DNA of 64,000 bases from Chloroflexota bacterium (GCA_028875245.1 JAPPEU010000049.1:1-64000), one strand, 5' to 3'. Counted from the first letter of the stretch, positions 8,938-18,171 are shown. A program made the numbers and translations. Notes: a model not told the origin generated them from the sequence alone.

Positions 8938-10386
8938 TCAGCTGTAGAGGCGTCGGTAAAGATCGATTTGTCGTTCGCGAGCCGCCCGCAGCCTGCGGAC
9001 GCGATCGGGCTCAGGCCGGATGACAGTGCTGAGCGCCGGCGGGTCGGCTGCCAGCGGGACGCCGTCGAGCTTGTGGCGCATCATCATAGCGACGCCGCGC
9101 GCGGTGATCTCGGCTTCGGCCAGCAAGTGAATCGGCGTATTGAAGGCATCAGCCATCATGCGCGCCCAAGCCGGCGACGCCCCCAAAGCGCCCCCGCCCG
9201 CCATCACCTCAGCCCCTTCAACCCCGAGCATGTCGTAAATCAATGACAGGCGCAGCGCGACCGCTTCCAAATGCGCCTGCAAGATATCGAGCCGGCTCGT
9301 ATGGCGGCCAATGCCATGGATCGTGCCGGCAGCGTCGGGCCGCCAGCCCGGGGCGCGTTCACCGGCCAGCAGCGGCAGCACGGTCAAACCGTGGGCGTCA
9401 GGGAGGCGGGCAGCAAGCTGCGTTTCAAGCGTCTCGTCCGCCAGCAGCAGGTCTTCCATCACCCACTGATAGACATTGCCGCCCTCGCTGGTGGCGCCGC
9501 CGACGAGCGGCATATCCGCCGAGACGAGGTAGCGCCAGAGGCCGGCCGGCACGCGATCGACCGCTTTGACGACGCGCAAAGCCGAGGTGGTGCCGATTGT
9601 CAAGGCGATGCGGCCGGCATCAACCGCGCCCGAGCCGATGTTGGCAGCGGCGCCATCGCCGAGCGCCAGAAAGAAGGGGCAGGCGCGCAGCTGGGGCCAA
9701 CAGCGGGCATAATCCGCCGCCAAGCCAACCTGGACGTCATCAAAGTCCGACAGGCCTGGCAGTTTATCCGCCAGGCGGTCGCCGACCAGCAGACGGGCGT
9801 ACTCCCGATGCCAGCCGCGCCGCGCGGTCGACAGCAGGCCGGACCAGCTCGCCATCGACAGGCTCATCGGCATCTCGCGCCCGAACCAGGCTTGATAGAG
9901 ATAGCCGCCGATATCGGCGATGCGCTGGATCCGCCCTTCGGCCGCTGGATTCGCCGCTAACAAATGCGCATATTGCAGCGGCAGATAAGCCGGGTGCAGC
10001 CGGCAGCCGGTCGCCTGGTGATAGGGATCGGCATCGCCCGCCAGTTTGTCAAGCAGGGTTGGAATCTCGCTGCGCCCGCGGGTATCGGCGTAGGTGAACA
10101 GAGGCGTGCAAGCCGCGCCGACGCCGTCCAGGCCGAGCCAGTTGCCGGCGAAACTCGCCATGCCGACCGCGCGGATCGAGCGGGCCGCCGGCTGCGCCAG
10201 CGCCTCATTGATGCAGGCTTCCACCTGGGCGCGCAAGGCAGGCGCGTCGGCGACAGCGAGGCCGACGCTGTCGGTTTTGAAGTCGTGGCGGCGGCTGCGG
10301 ATTGAGCCGTCAATCAGGCGGGCGTCGTCGTCAAAGAGCAGTGTTCTTACGGATGAACTGCCGAGGTCAATGACGAGCAGGGTCAT
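8938..10386 (-). CDS. FGGY-family carbohydrate kinase
   Basis: This 482-aa kinase has the N-terminal phosphate-1 motif VIDLGSSSVRTLLFD (residues 4-18), a central ALGDGAAANIGSGAV block (about 240-255) and TIGTTSALR, all typical of gluconokinase/xylulokinase/glycerol kinase relatives. It would phosphorylate a sugar or sugar acid with ATP in the cytoplasm. The GTTSALR and SEGGNVYQW features look closest to gluconokinase-like members, but the substrate is not certain. It lies 100 bp downstream of the aldo-keto reductase gene; a family A repeat separates them, so co-transcription is uncertain. Confidence 0.88.
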   Translation of the reverse strand: MTLLVIDLGSSSVRTLLFDDDARLIDGSIRSRRHDFKTDSVGLAVADAPALRAQVEACINEALAQPAARSIRAVGMASFAGNWLGLDGVGAACTPLFTYADTRGRSEIPTLLDKLAGDADPYHQATGCRLHPAYLPLQYAHLLAANPAAEGRIQRIADIGGYLYQAWFGREMPMSLSMASWSGLLSTARRGWHREYARLLVGDRLADKLPGLSDFDDVQVGLAADYARCWPQLRACPFFLALGDGAAANIGSGAVDAGRIALTIGTTSALRVVKAVDRVPAGLWRYLVSADMPLVGGATSEGGNVYQWVMEDLLLADETLETQLAARLPDAHGLTVLPLLAGERAPGWRPDAAGTIHGIGRHTSRLDILQAHLEAVALRLSLIYDMLGVEGAEVMAGGGALGASPAWARMMADAFNTPIHLLAEAEITARGVAMMMRHKLDGVPLAADPPALSTVIRPEPDRVRRLRAARERQIDLYRRLYS

Positions 10387-10425
10387 CGAATGCGACCCCC
10401 GCGCAAACTGCAGGCAAGACGTTTC

Positions 10426-10451
10426 GGGCGACTCACAGAGTTGCCCCTACA
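10426..10451. repeat. Family A repeat, short form
   Basis: GGGCGACTCACAGAGTTGCC followed by CCTACA fills the gap between the aldo-keto reductase gene and the sugar kinase gene. The arms are imperfect. Confidence 0.6.
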
Positions 10452-10485
10452 TTTTCGCGCTGCGGCGGGCGACTTGACATATTGG

Positions 10486-11472
10486 TCAGTCGCTGAGAAT
10501 CGCGTCGATGCGGGCCAATTCCTCCGCGCTGAATTCCAGGTTTTCCAGGGCGCCGACCGCGTCTTCAATCTGTTCAGGTTTGCTGGCGCCGATGAGGGCC
10601 GAGCTCATTTCGGCGTGGCGCAGGTTCCAGGCGATGGCCATTTGCGCCATGTTCGTGCCGCGTTCCCGCGCGATCACGTTGAGCTTGCTGACTTTGGACA
10701 ATTTCTCCTGCGCCAGGCGGTCGCCCCATGCGTGCTTGGCGGCGCGCGAATCGCCCGGGACCGCGCTGATGTACTTGTCCGTCAATATGCCTTGATCGAG
10801 CGGCGAGAAGCTGATGCAGCCGATGCCTTCGTCGCCGAGCGCATCGAGCAGGCCGCCCTCCTCTATCCGGCGGTCGAACATGTTGTAGCGCGGTTGATGG
10901 ATCAGGCAGGGCGTGCCGAGGTCCTTCAATATTCGCGAGGCGGCGCGCGTCTGCTCCGCCGTATAACTGGAGATGCCGATGTAGAGGGCGCGTCCGCTGC
11001 GGACGATGTGGTCGAGTGCGCCCATCGTCTCTTCCAGCGGCGTATCGGGGTCGGGCCGGTGGCTGTAGAAGATGTCGAAATAATCAAGACCGCAGCGCTT
11101 CAGGCTTTGGTCGCAGCTGGCGATCAGGTACTTGCGCGAGCCCCACTCGCCATAAGGGCCGGGCCACATGCGGTAACCGGCTTTGTTGGACACGATCAGC
11201 TCATCACGATAAGGGGCCAGGTCAGTTCGGAATATCTGAGCGAAGGTCTCCTCGGCCGAGCCGGGCGGCGGCCCATAATTATTGGCGATGTCGATGTGGC
11301 TGATGCCGAGATCAAAGGCTTTGCGCAGCATGGCGCGCGCGTTTTCGACTTTATCGACCCCGCCGAAATTCCACCAAATGCCCAGCGAGACCGCCGGCAG
11401 CAGCAAGCCGCTGCGTCCCGTGCGCCGATATTTCATTGCGTCATAGCGCGCTTCCGCCGCCTGATAAACCAT
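10486..11472 (-). CDS. gpr: Aldo/keto reductase, YghZ/Gpr type (L-glyceraldehyde 3-phosphate reductase-like)
   Basis: This 328-aa NADPH-dependent reductase begins MVYQAAEARYDAMKYRRTG, matching the N-terminus of E. coli YghZ (Gpr) well. Conserved blocks include DIANNYGPPPGSAEE with the catalytic tyrosine, SNKAGY with the lysine, FYSHR, YVGISSY-like YIGISSY, and SALIGASKPEQ. The family detoxifies methylglyoxal and reduces L-glyceraldehyde 3-phosphate. The ATG at 11472 is chosen over the longer frame to 11532 because AGGAG lies 6 nt before it and the family N-terminus starts here. Confidence 0.9.
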   Translation of the reverse strand: MVYQAAEARYDAMKYRRTGRSGLLLPAVSLGIWWNFGGVDKVENARAMLRKAFDLGISHIDIANNYGPPPGSAEETFAQIFRTDLAPYRDELIVSNKAGYRMWPGPYGEWGSRKYLIASCDQSLKRCGLDYFDIFYSHRPDPDTPLEETMGALDHIVRSGRALYIGISSYTAEQTRAASRILKDLGTPCLIHQPRYNMFDRRIEEGGLLDALGDEGIGCISFSPLDQGILTDKYISAVPGDSRAAKHAWGDRLAQEKLSKVSKLNVIARERGTNMAQMAIAWNLRHAEMSSALIGASKPEQIEDAVGALENLEFSAEELARIDAILSD

Positions 11473-11593
11473 CGTTCGCTCCTTTGCGCTCGTTTCAGTT
11501 GGATAGCAGCGAATACTATAGCGCAACGGCAACGAGTTCCCAAGTGGCTGTGGGCGCGGGCAAGCGCGAATTCCCTATTCACGCAAACGAGTC

Positions 11594-11682
11594 CTGTAGG
11601 GGCGTTTTGCTGAAAGGCCCGCTGGCGAGTGCGGTGGCGGGAGGGCGACGCAAGGTGCGAGCCACCGGCTCGCCCGTACTCA
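11594..11682. repeat. Family A repeat block
   Basis: It opens CTGTAGGGGCGTTTTGCTG, then AAAGGCCCGC, and closes with GTGCGAGCCACCGGCTCGCC. The first hairpin is degenerate compared with copies at 8764 and 50164. Confidence 0.7.
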
Positions 11683-11724
11683 CAGAATCTTGAATTTGCC
11701 GCGCCCTGGCCCATGAAGCCACAC

Positions 11725-11752
11725 ATGACAAGGGAGCGCGGCGTGATACAAT
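11725..11752 (+). promoter_or_regulatory. Sigma-70-like promoter
   Basis: ATGACA (11725-11730) as -35 and TACAAT (11747-11752) as -10 are each one mismatch from consensus and are 16 bp apart. They lie 35 bp before the ATG at 11788. Confidence 0.55.
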
Positions 11753-11787
11753 AGGCGGCAGTTCAGGCCCTTGTATCAGGATTCGCC

Positions 11788-14307
11788 ATGGCTCGATGGT
11801 TGGCGCGCTTCATCCCTATTACGATCCTTCTGCTTCTCACGGGCCCGCCCCCGCCATTCGCGGCGCAAGGCGACTTCCGCGATGTCATCGAAATGTCGGT
11901 CGAGGTCGGCTTTGATTCTTATTTTCGGCCGGAGCAGTGGACGCCCGTTCGCATTGAGTTGAAGAACAACGGCGAATCGCTGACCGGGCGGCTGGTGGTG
12001 CGCCCGGAGACATCGGGCACGGTGGTAGGCAACCCCTTCAGCACGCCGATAGACCTGCCGAGCGGCGCGGCGAAATCGGCCCTGCTCAATATTCAGGCGC
12101 GCAGTTTCCCCGATCGGATACGCGTCGAGTTGATCGACGATGAGGGCATCGTGCATGCCTCGCGCGAAGCCGGTCTGTTTGACCTGAGCCCGCAAGACAA
12201 ACTTTATGCGGTGGTGAGCGGACCGAATACGGCGCCGCCCAATCTGGCCGGCTTGCGCATCGGCGGCCTCAGAGCCGAGCAGGCGCTTTGGGGCGCGCAT
12301 GAGATCCCGGAGAAGGGCTGGTCGCTCGAATCGCTCGATATGATGATGCTGGTCAATATCGACAGCGAAGGCCTTTCCAACGCTCAGCGTCGCGCGCTGC
12401 GGTATTGGGTCGAGGGCGGCGGACATCTCATCGTCAGCGGCGGTCCGGCGGCCCTGAACAACTTGGCGGCCCTGGCCGAGCTGCTGCCCATGACGCCCGG
12501 CGGGAGCCAATCAATAGACGACCTGGGCGCGCTCGCCCGCTTCAGCGGCGACAATGCCCGTCTTGCGCGGCGCGCCATCATCACCGTCGGGGCGCCGCTC
12601 GCCGAGGCGGATGTGCTGGTCGAGCAGGATGGCGTCCCGCTGCTGCTGCGCCGGGAGTTGGGGGCCGGCCTGGTTGATTATCTGGCGGCCGACCCGACGC
12701 TGGAGCCGCTGGCGAGCTGGGACAATCTTGAGGGATTGTGGCTGAAGCTGCTGGCGACGCGGGCGCCGCATCCCACCTGGCGCGAGGGCTTCACGCGGCC
12801 GGAATGGGGCGCCGCCGCGATCGCCAATCTGCCGGGCGTGGACCTCCTGCCGCCGATGCAGACGCTCTGCCTGTTCTTGAGCGCCTACATTCTCCTGATT
12901 GGACCGCTCAACTATTTCGTGCTTTCCCGGCTGCGGCGCAACGGCTGGGGCTGGTTCACCATTCCGATTTTCATCATCTGCTTCACCGGCATCGCCTGGA
13001 CGGTCGGCTTCAGTTTGCGCGGCGCTGAAATTATCGTCAGCCGCAGCACCTTGGTGCAATCCTTCAACGATCGCGACGAAGCGCAAGTGCGGCAATTTAT
13101 CGGCTTGCTCTCGCCGAGGCGCGCCACATATTCGCTGGCATTGCCGGCCGGGCATGCGCTGGCGGTGGCCGGCGCGACCTCGCCGAGCAGCATCTTCGCC
13201 AGCAACACCATTCAAACATCCACCGAGATCGCGCAAGGGGCGGCCTTCAGCGCGCCGGATTTCACAATTGACGGCGGCATCTTCGCCAATTTCAGCGCCA
13301 GCGGGCGGATCGCGCGGCCGGCGATCGGCGGCGCCTTCACGCTCAGCTTCGATACGTTGGAAAGCGGCCGGATGGCCGGCGTCTACCAAGGCGCGATCCA
13401 AAACGAAAGCGATATCCGCTTGCGCGATGCGGTCATTTTGGGGCCGGGCCTGGCGCATCGGCTGGAAGGCGACTTCGCGCCCGGCGATATTGTGACGCTG
13501 GGCGGCGGCGAGCTGCGCAGCGAGATCACCGACCGGCCGGCGCAGCCCAATCCGCTTGAGCTGTACGTCTCGGCCCGCGCCGTGGGGCAATCGCCCTTTT
13601 CCGGCAGCGGACGCAATATCACGATCAAGGATCTGCAAGGGGCGCGCTATATGCGATCGCGGGCTTTCGCGCGCGCGGAATCGACCGCTGAAAGGCAGGC
13701 GGCGCGCGAACAGTCATTTCTAGCCAGCTTCATGGTCGATCAATTCAACGCTGACGCCCGCGGCACGGGCCTCTACCTGGCCGGCTGGAGCGACGAATGG
13801 GAACGTGATCTGGAGATCAGCGGCGCCGGCTGGAGCGCCATCGATTCGACACTGTACCTGATCGAACTGGCGGTCGAGCTCGAGCTGCCGACCGGGACCG
13901 CCACCTTGACATCGGATTATTTCAGTTGGATGGCGCTGGATCGCATCGGCATCACCGACAACGGAACTGACAATTTCAGCCTGTATGAAGCGCAGGGCGT
14001 CGAGTTCCTGTTTCATCCGCTGCCGGGCATGGCGATGGATGAAGTGGTCCACCTGCACATCGAGGTGGATCGCGGCGGCGGTTACGCTCAATCGCTGGAT
14101 GCCGAGCTCTATAACTGGCTCAGCCGTGAATACGATGTTTATGGTTATCGCGATGGCGAGGAGCTGGAGTTCCCCAATCCGCGGGCTTACCTGGGCCCGG
14201 GGCAGGCGGTGCGGCTGCGTTTGCAATTCGAAAGCGGCCTGGGCACGGCGCGCGTGCGCAAGATTCGCATTGAGCAGACGGGGCGCTACCGCCAAGCGAA
14301 TGTCTAG
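11788..14307 (+). CDS. Large exported membrane protein with glutamine-amidotransferase-like domain, function unknown
   Basis: This 839-aa protein has a signal peptide (MARWLARFIPITILLLLTG). A beta-rich domain of about residues 30-130 follows, then a Rossmann-like segment (LVNIDSEGLSNAQRRALRYW and GGGHLIVSGGP, about 185-220) as seen in GATase-like and GldG/BatA-type membrane proteins. Two membrane helices lie at about 358-377 and 388-408, followed by a large extracytoplasmic C-terminal half. It precedes an ABC ATPase gene by 95 bp and may be an auxiliary subunit of that system. With only two internal helices it is unlikely to be the permease. Its TAG stop lies within a family A repeat. Confidence 0.7.
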   Translation: MARWLARFIPITILLLLTGPPPPFAAQGDFRDVIEMSVEVGFDSYFRPEQWTPVRIELKNNGESLTGRLVVRPETSGTVVGNPFSTPIDLPSGAAKSALLNIQARSFPDRIRVELIDDEGIVHASREAGLFDLSPQDKLYAVVSGPNTAPPNLAGLRIGGLRAEQALWGAHEIPEKGWSLESLDMMMLVNIDSEGLSNAQRRALRYWVEGGGHLIVSGGPAALNNLAALAELLPMTPGGSQSIDDLGALARFSGDNARLARRAIITVGAPLAEADVLVEQDGVPLLLRRELGAGLVDYLAADPTLEPLASWDNLEGLWLKLLATRAPHPTWREGFTRPEWGAAAIANLPGVDLLPPMQTLCLFLSAYILLIGPLNYFVLSRLRRNGWGWFTIPIFIICFTGIAWTVGFSLRGAEIIVSRSTLVQSFNDRDEAQVRQFIGLLSPRRATYSLALPAGHALAVAGATSPSSIFASNTIQTSTEIAQGAAFSAPDFTIDGGIFANFSASGRIARPAIGGAFTLSFDTLESGRMAGVYQGAIQNESDIRLRDAVILGPGLAHRLEGDFAPGDIVTLGGGELRSEITDRPAQPNPLELYVSARAVGQSPFSGSGRNITIKDLQGARYMRSRAFARAESTAERQAAREQSFLASFMVDQFNADARGTGLYLAGWSDEWERDLEISGAGWSAIDSTLYLIELAVELELPTGTATLTSDYFSWMALDRIGITDNGTDNFSLYEAQGVEFLFHPLPGMAMDEVVHLHIEVDRGGGYAQSLDAELYNWLSREYDVYGYRDGEELEFPNPRAYLGPGQAVRLRLQFESGLGTARVRKIRIEQTGRYRQANV

Positions 14308-14376
14308 GGGCGATTCGCTGAATCACCCGCAAATGCTAATCGAATGCGCAGACAACTCGCGAGACGCGCCTACATT
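14304..14376. repeat. Family A repeat overlapping a stop codon
   Basis: CTAGGGGCGATTCGCTGAAT begins the block and GACGCGCCTACATTG ends it. The TAG at 14305-14307 that stops the upstream gene is part of the repeat's leading TAGGGGCG. Confidence 0.6.
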
Positions 14377-14402
14377 GAATTAGATGAAGAGATTCCAAAA
14401 AC

Positions 14403-15371
14403 ATGGAAGAGGCGATGGACCTAATCATCCAAACGCAGGACTTGCATAAATCCTTCGGGGGTTTCGAAGCCCTGCGCGGCATCTCGCTGGAAGTCCCGGC
14501 CGGCTCCATCTACGGTTTCGTTGGGCCCAACGGCGCCGGCAAAACGACTACGATGCGCATCCTGACAACCTTGACGCGGCCGTCTCAGGGGCAGGCCTGG
14601 GTCGCCGGCCATTCGGTGCTGGAGGATCGGCGGGCCGTGCGCCGCGCCATCGGTTACATGCCGGATGAATTCGGTGTTTATGAGGACTTGCGCGTCTGGG
14701 AATATCTCGATTTCTTCGCCGCCTGTTACGACATCGCGGAGAATCAACGCAAATCGCTGGTGGCGGACCTGCTGGAGCTGGTGGACCTGCATCACCGGCG
14801 CGAGGAAATGGTCGACAAGCTCAGCCGCGGCATGAAGCAGCGCCTGTCGCTGGCGCGCACGCTGGCGCATGATCCGCAGGTGCTCATCCTCGATGAGCCG
14901 GCCTCCGGGCTGGACCCGCGGGCGCGGGTCGAAATCCGCGAGCTGCTGGGCGAGCTGGCCAAGATGGGCAAGACCATCTTCTTCTCTTCGCATATCCTGG
15001 CGGATGTCGAAGATGTCTGCTCGCACATCGGCATCCTCGAGGCCGGCGAAATAATCATGCAGGGCAGCATCGACGAGTTGAAGCTCCAGCTGATGGCGCA
15101 TCGCGAGATCATCGTCACCGTGATGGACCATGAAAAGGCGGAGGCGGTGACGAGCCTCGTGAGCGCCAACGGGCAGGTGGTCGCCGCCGAGATCATCACG
15201 CCGAAGAACGGGCGGGCGCGCGTCCGCGTCGATTTCGCCGGCAATGACGAAGAACTCGGCGCCTTGAGCCATCAGCTTTTCGCCGGCGATATCCTGCTGC
15301 TCGGCTTCAATGAAGAAGAGAAAGACCTTGAGCACATGTTCATGCGCGTCACCCGCGGTCTGGTCACCTAA
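14403..15371 (+). CDS. ABC transporter ATP-binding protein (ABC-2/CcmA-NatA type)
   Basis: This 322-aa ATPase has Walker A GPNGAGKTTT at about residues 39-48, signature LSRGMKQRLSLART at about 140-153 and Walker B VLILDEPASGLD at about 159-170. It resembles drug-export, gliding-motility and NatA-type ATPases and has a C-terminal extension of about 80 residues. A second possible ATG lies at 14415. No ABC-2 permease gene follows; the next gene is iolB. The preceding 839-aa membrane protein may be its partner. Confidence 0.88.
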   Translation: MEEAMDLIIQTQDLHKSFGGFEALRGISLEVPAGSIYGFVGPNGAGKTTTMRILTTLTRPSQGQAWVAGHSVLEDRRAVRRAIGYMPDEFGVYEDLRVWEYLDFFAACYDIAENQRKSLVADLLELVDLHHRREEMVDKLSRGMKQRLSLARTLAHDPQVLILDEPASGLDPRARVEIRELLGELAKMGKTIFFSSHILADVEDVCSHIGILEAGEIIMQGSIDELKLQLMAHREIIVTVMDHEKAEAVTSLVSANGQVVAAEIITPKNGRARVRVDFAGNDEELGALSHQLFAGDILLLGFNEEEKDLEHMFMRVTRGLVT

Positions 15372-15372
15372 G

Positions 15373-15445
15373 CTGTAGGGGCGGCACGCTGCGCCGCCCG
15401 CGCAGTCGAACTCGTATTTGCGGGCGTTTCGGCGAAACGCCACTA
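15373..15445. repeat. Family A repeat, double-hairpin form
   Basis: CTGTAGGGGCGGCACGCTGC / GCCGCCCGC forms one hairpin and GCGGGCGTTTCGGCGAAACG / CCACTAG the second. It fills the gap before iolB. Confidence 0.7.
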
Positions 15446-15468
15446 GACATAATCGCCGAGGAGACATC

Positions 15469-16359
15469 ATGGCGAACTTGACAGCCGAGGCATTGCATGT
15501 CCCGGCCGCCGACGCGGGGCGGGCGGGCGCTTTTGCCGCGCTCGACGCCAAGCGGGCCGGCTGGGATACGATGAACTTCGCCGCCGTGCGCCTGGGCAAG
15601 GGCCGCACATTTGAGATCGCCATTGACGCCTTTGAGTATGTCGCTGTCGTCTTGAGCGGCCGCTGCAATATCCGCACGAACCGCGGCGACTTTGAAGGCG
15701 TTGGGCGGCGGGACAATGTCTTTTGCGGCATGCCCTACGCGCTCTATCTGCCGCCTCAGACCGAATTCGAGATTGAAGCGATCACCGAGGACTTTGAATT
15801 CGCCTCCTGCTGGGCGCCGACGGAAAAAGAACACCCGGCCCGCTTGATTAAGCCAGGCGATGTGGAGATGCTGCTGCTGGGCGGCGGCAACTGCTCGCGC
15901 CAGATGAGCCGCTTGATCGGCGGCGATTTCCCGGCGGACAGGCTGCTGGTTTATGAGCTTTACACGCCAGGCGGGAATTGGTCCAGCTATCCGCCGCACA
16001 AGCACGACCGGCACCGGACCGACGAGAAGGGGGTGGTGCTGGAGGCCCAGCTCAATCGCTTCAGCTTTTACAAGTTCGACCGGCCGACGGGCTACGCCTA
16101 CCAGCGCGTCTACAGCCCGGACAAGCGTTCGGATGTGACCATGATGGCGCGCCAGCACGATATCATTCTGATGCCGGAAGGCTACTATATGATGGTGAGC
16201 GCGCCGGGCACGACGACCTACACGCTGAATTTTCTGGCCGGCTCTACGCGCGACTTCGCCTACAGCGATGACCCCGATTATGCCTGGGCGCGCGCTGCGC
16301 TGGCCGGCATGGATCCGCGCCTGCCGCTCGTGGACCCGGGCATGGAAGTGGGCTATTAG
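15469..16359 (+). CDS. iolB: 5-deoxy-glucuronate isomerase (IolB family)
   Basis: This 296-aa cupin-fold enzyme is predicted to convert 5-deoxy-D-glucuronate to 5-dehydro-2-deoxy-D-gluconate in myo-inositol degradation. The diagnostic block YTPGGNWSSYPPHKHD (about residues 164-179) contains the metal-binding histidines, and HDIILMPEGYY lies further on. The ATG at 15469 is chosen because GAGGAGA precedes it by 4-5 nt; the longer frame from 15418 would begin inside a repeat. No other certain inositol gene is adjacent; an IolE-like TIM-barrel gene lies far away at 53470-54366. Confidence 0.88.
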   Translation: MANLTAEALHVPAADAGRAGAFAALDAKRAGWDTMNFAAVRLGKGRTFEIAIDAFEYVAVVLSGRCNIRTNRGDFEGVGRRDNVFCGMPYALYLPPQTEFEIEAITEDFEFASCWAPTEKEHPARLIKPGDVEMLLLGGGNCSRQMSRLIGGDFPADRLLVYELYTPGGNWSSYPPHKHDRHRTDEKGVVLEAQLNRFSFYKFDRPTGYAYQRVYSPDKRSDVTMMARQHDIILMPEGYYMMVSAPGTTTYTLNFLAGSTRDFAYSDDPDYAWARAALAGMDPRLPLVDPGMEVGY

Positions 16360-16455
16360 GTCGGGCTGCTTCGGTTTGCTGGCGTGAAATCACAGCCGGC
16401 TGCAAGTCGCAACATAGCTGACACAAAATAACGCACCCACAAAAACAAGGATTTG

Positions 16456-16575
16456 GTGGGCGGGGATTGTCTCGCCCGCAGGCCTATGGTGAATTACTTC
16501 GGGCCTCTCAGCGAGACGCTCCTACATTTGCATGTGGATGGAAATCGGGCGACCTGGTAGATCGCCCCTACATTG
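16456..16575. repeat. Family A repeat block
   Basis: It contains GGTGGGCGGGGATTGTCTCG, then CTCTCAGCGAGACGCTCCTACA and GGGCGACCTGGTAGATCGCC followed by CCTACA. Three degenerate hairpins are arranged in tandem between iolB and the LysM gene. Confidence 0.6.
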
Positions 16576-16668
16576 TTGGATATGGCGGGCGGGCTGACAG
16601 GGCGCCCGTTACAGTTTTCGCCGTCGTAGAGAATGCGCGGCTTGCCTTCAGCGTGTTTCCGCGACTCA

Positions 16669-16677
16669 TGCTAGACT
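16669..16677 (+). promoter_or_regulatory. Possible extended -10 promoter
   Basis: TGCTAGACT carries an extended -10 (TGC-TAGACT) 51 bp before the ATG of the LysM gene. No clear -35 is seen. A similar TGC-TAGAAT precedes the lipoprotein gene at 61844. Confidence 0.3.
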
Positions 16678-16728
16678 GATTTTCGAATTGGCAAGCAAAT
16701 TGCGAAACTGTGCAGGCAAGGAGCCAAG

Positions 16729-18171
16729 ATGCGCCGTTTAACCCTATTTCTATTGACAGCAGTCCTATTGATTTCGGTCAGTTCCATCGCGGTCATGGCC
16801 CAGCAGGTTCATGTCGTGCAGCGGGGCGAGAACCTGTTTCAGATTGCGCGGCGTTATGACCGCTCGATTGAAGAGATCGCGCAGGCAAACGGCATGGCGC
16901 CACCCTACATCATCCATGCGGGCAACCAATTAACAATTCCGGCGCCGGGTGGCGCCACGCAAGCGCCGGCGCCAGCCCCGGCAGCGCCGCAGCCGACCAC
17001 CGGCACCTATACGGTTCAGCGGGGCGATTCGCTGTCGATCATCGCCGCCAAGTTCAACACGACCTATATCGAATTGGCGCGTTTGAATGGCATCGCCAAT
17101 CCCGATGTGCTGTCTGTCGGCCAGGTATTGCAAGTGCCGGGCGCGCCGCCCCCGCCACCAGCGCCGGAGCAGCCTGCGCCGCCGCAGCCGACCGGCCCGA
17201 CGACGCCGACCACCGGCCCGCCGCCACCCAGCACCGCCAACACAAGCGGCTTCGAATTAGGCGGTCAGGCGCTGAGCTTCGCGCATCCGGGGCACATGAA
17301 GAACGCCCGCATGACCTGGGTCAAGCGTCAGGTCAAATGGCATGGCGAGCCGGCCGGCAACTTCCAGCATCTGATAAACAGCGCGCATGGCAACGGCTTC
17401 AAGGTGCTGCTGAGCGTCATCGGCGACAAGAACCAGATCGCGGCCAATCCGGGCGGCTTCTACCAAAGTTTCGCCGGCTTCCTGGCTGGGCTGGCAAGTG
17501 GCGGCGCTGATGCCATTGAAGTCTGGAACGAGATGAATATCGACCGTGAATGGCCGTCGGGGCAGATCAGCGGGCACAACTACACGCAGATGCTCTCGGC
17601 AGCCTACCACGCAATCAAAGCCGCCAACCCGGGCACGATGGTCATCAGTGGCGCGCCGGCGCCCACCGGCTTCTTCCAGGGTTGCGGCCCCGGCGGCGCC
17701 GATGACGACTGCTTCCTGCAGCAGATGGCGGCGGCGGGCGCGGCCAATGTGATGGATTGCGTCGGCGTTCACTATAACGCTGGCATCGTTCCGCCGGATG
17801 TGACGAGTGGCGCGCCGGTCGGCAGCAGCGGGCATTACTCTTGGTATCTGCCGCGCATGATGCAGCTCTATCGCAGCTTCTTCCCGACGAAGCCGCTCTG
17901 CTTCACCGAGCTGGGTTATCTGACCGGCGAGGGGATCGGCGGGCTGCCTGGCGGCTTCGCCTGGGCATCCGGCAACACGCTGGCGGAACAAGCGGCCTGG
18001 CTGGCGGGCGCGGTTCATCGGCTGCGCGGTTCCGGCTACGTGCGCTTGTACATCGTTTGGAATGTCGATTCGACTTATTGGGCTGACGATCCGCAGGCCG
18101 GCTACGCGATTGTGCGGCCCGGCGGCGGCTGCCCGGCATGTGATTCACTGCGCATAGCCATGGGTGGCTAG
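16729..18171 (+). CDS. Secreted LysM-domain protein with glycoside-hydrolase-like TIM barrel
   Basis: This 480-aa protein has a signal peptide (residues 1-24, LFLLTAVLLISVSSIAVMAQ), LysM 1 at about 27-70 (VQRGENLFQIARRYD) and LysM 2 at about 95-138 (VQRGDSLSIIAAKFN). A proline-rich linker spans about 139-175, and a C-terminal domain of about 300 residues follows. The latter has WNEMN (Glu268) and CFTELGY (Glu394), positioned like the acid/base and nucleophile of clan GH-A glycosidases. LysM domains bind peptidoglycan or chitin-like glycans, so a cell-wall-associated glycosidase is likely. Substrate unknown. AAGGAG precedes the ATG. Confidence 0.85.
   Translation: MRRLTLFLLTAVLLISVSSIAVMAQQVHVVQRGENLFQIARRYDRSIEEIAQANGMAPPYIIHAGNQLTIPAPGGATQAPAPAPAAPQPTTGTYTVQRGDSLSIIAAKFNTTYIELARLNGIANPDVLSVGQVLQVPGAPPPPPAPEQPAPPQPTGPTTPTTGPPPPSTANTSGFELGGQALSFAHPGHMKNARMTWVKRQVKWHGEPAGNFQHLINSAHGNGFKVLLSVIGDKNQIAANPGGFYQSFAGFLAGLASGGADAIEVWNEMNIDREWPSGQISGHNYTQMLSAAYHAIKAANPGTMVISGAPAPTGFFQGCGPGGADDDCFLQQMAAAGAANVMDCVGVHYNAGIVPPDVTSGAPVGSSGHYSWYLPRMMQLYRSFFPTKPLCFTELGYLTGEGIGGLPGGFAWASGNTLAEQAAWLAGAVHRLRGSGYVRLYIVWNVDSTYWADDPQAGYAIVRPGGGCPACDSLRIAMGG

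Larger units (their letters stand above)
11473..11787. other. Divergent intergenic region with a repeat and a promoter
   Basis: This 315-bp region lies between two divergently transcribed genes. It holds a family A repeat block at 11594-11682 and a good sigma-70-type promoter at 11725-11752 for the plus-strand gene. The rest shows nothing I recognise. Confidence 0.6.

Noticed and set aside
14421..15731. A 436-codon minus-strand frame opposite the ABC ATPase and start of iolB
   Set aside because: No recognisable domain; crosses the repeat and two well-supported genes.
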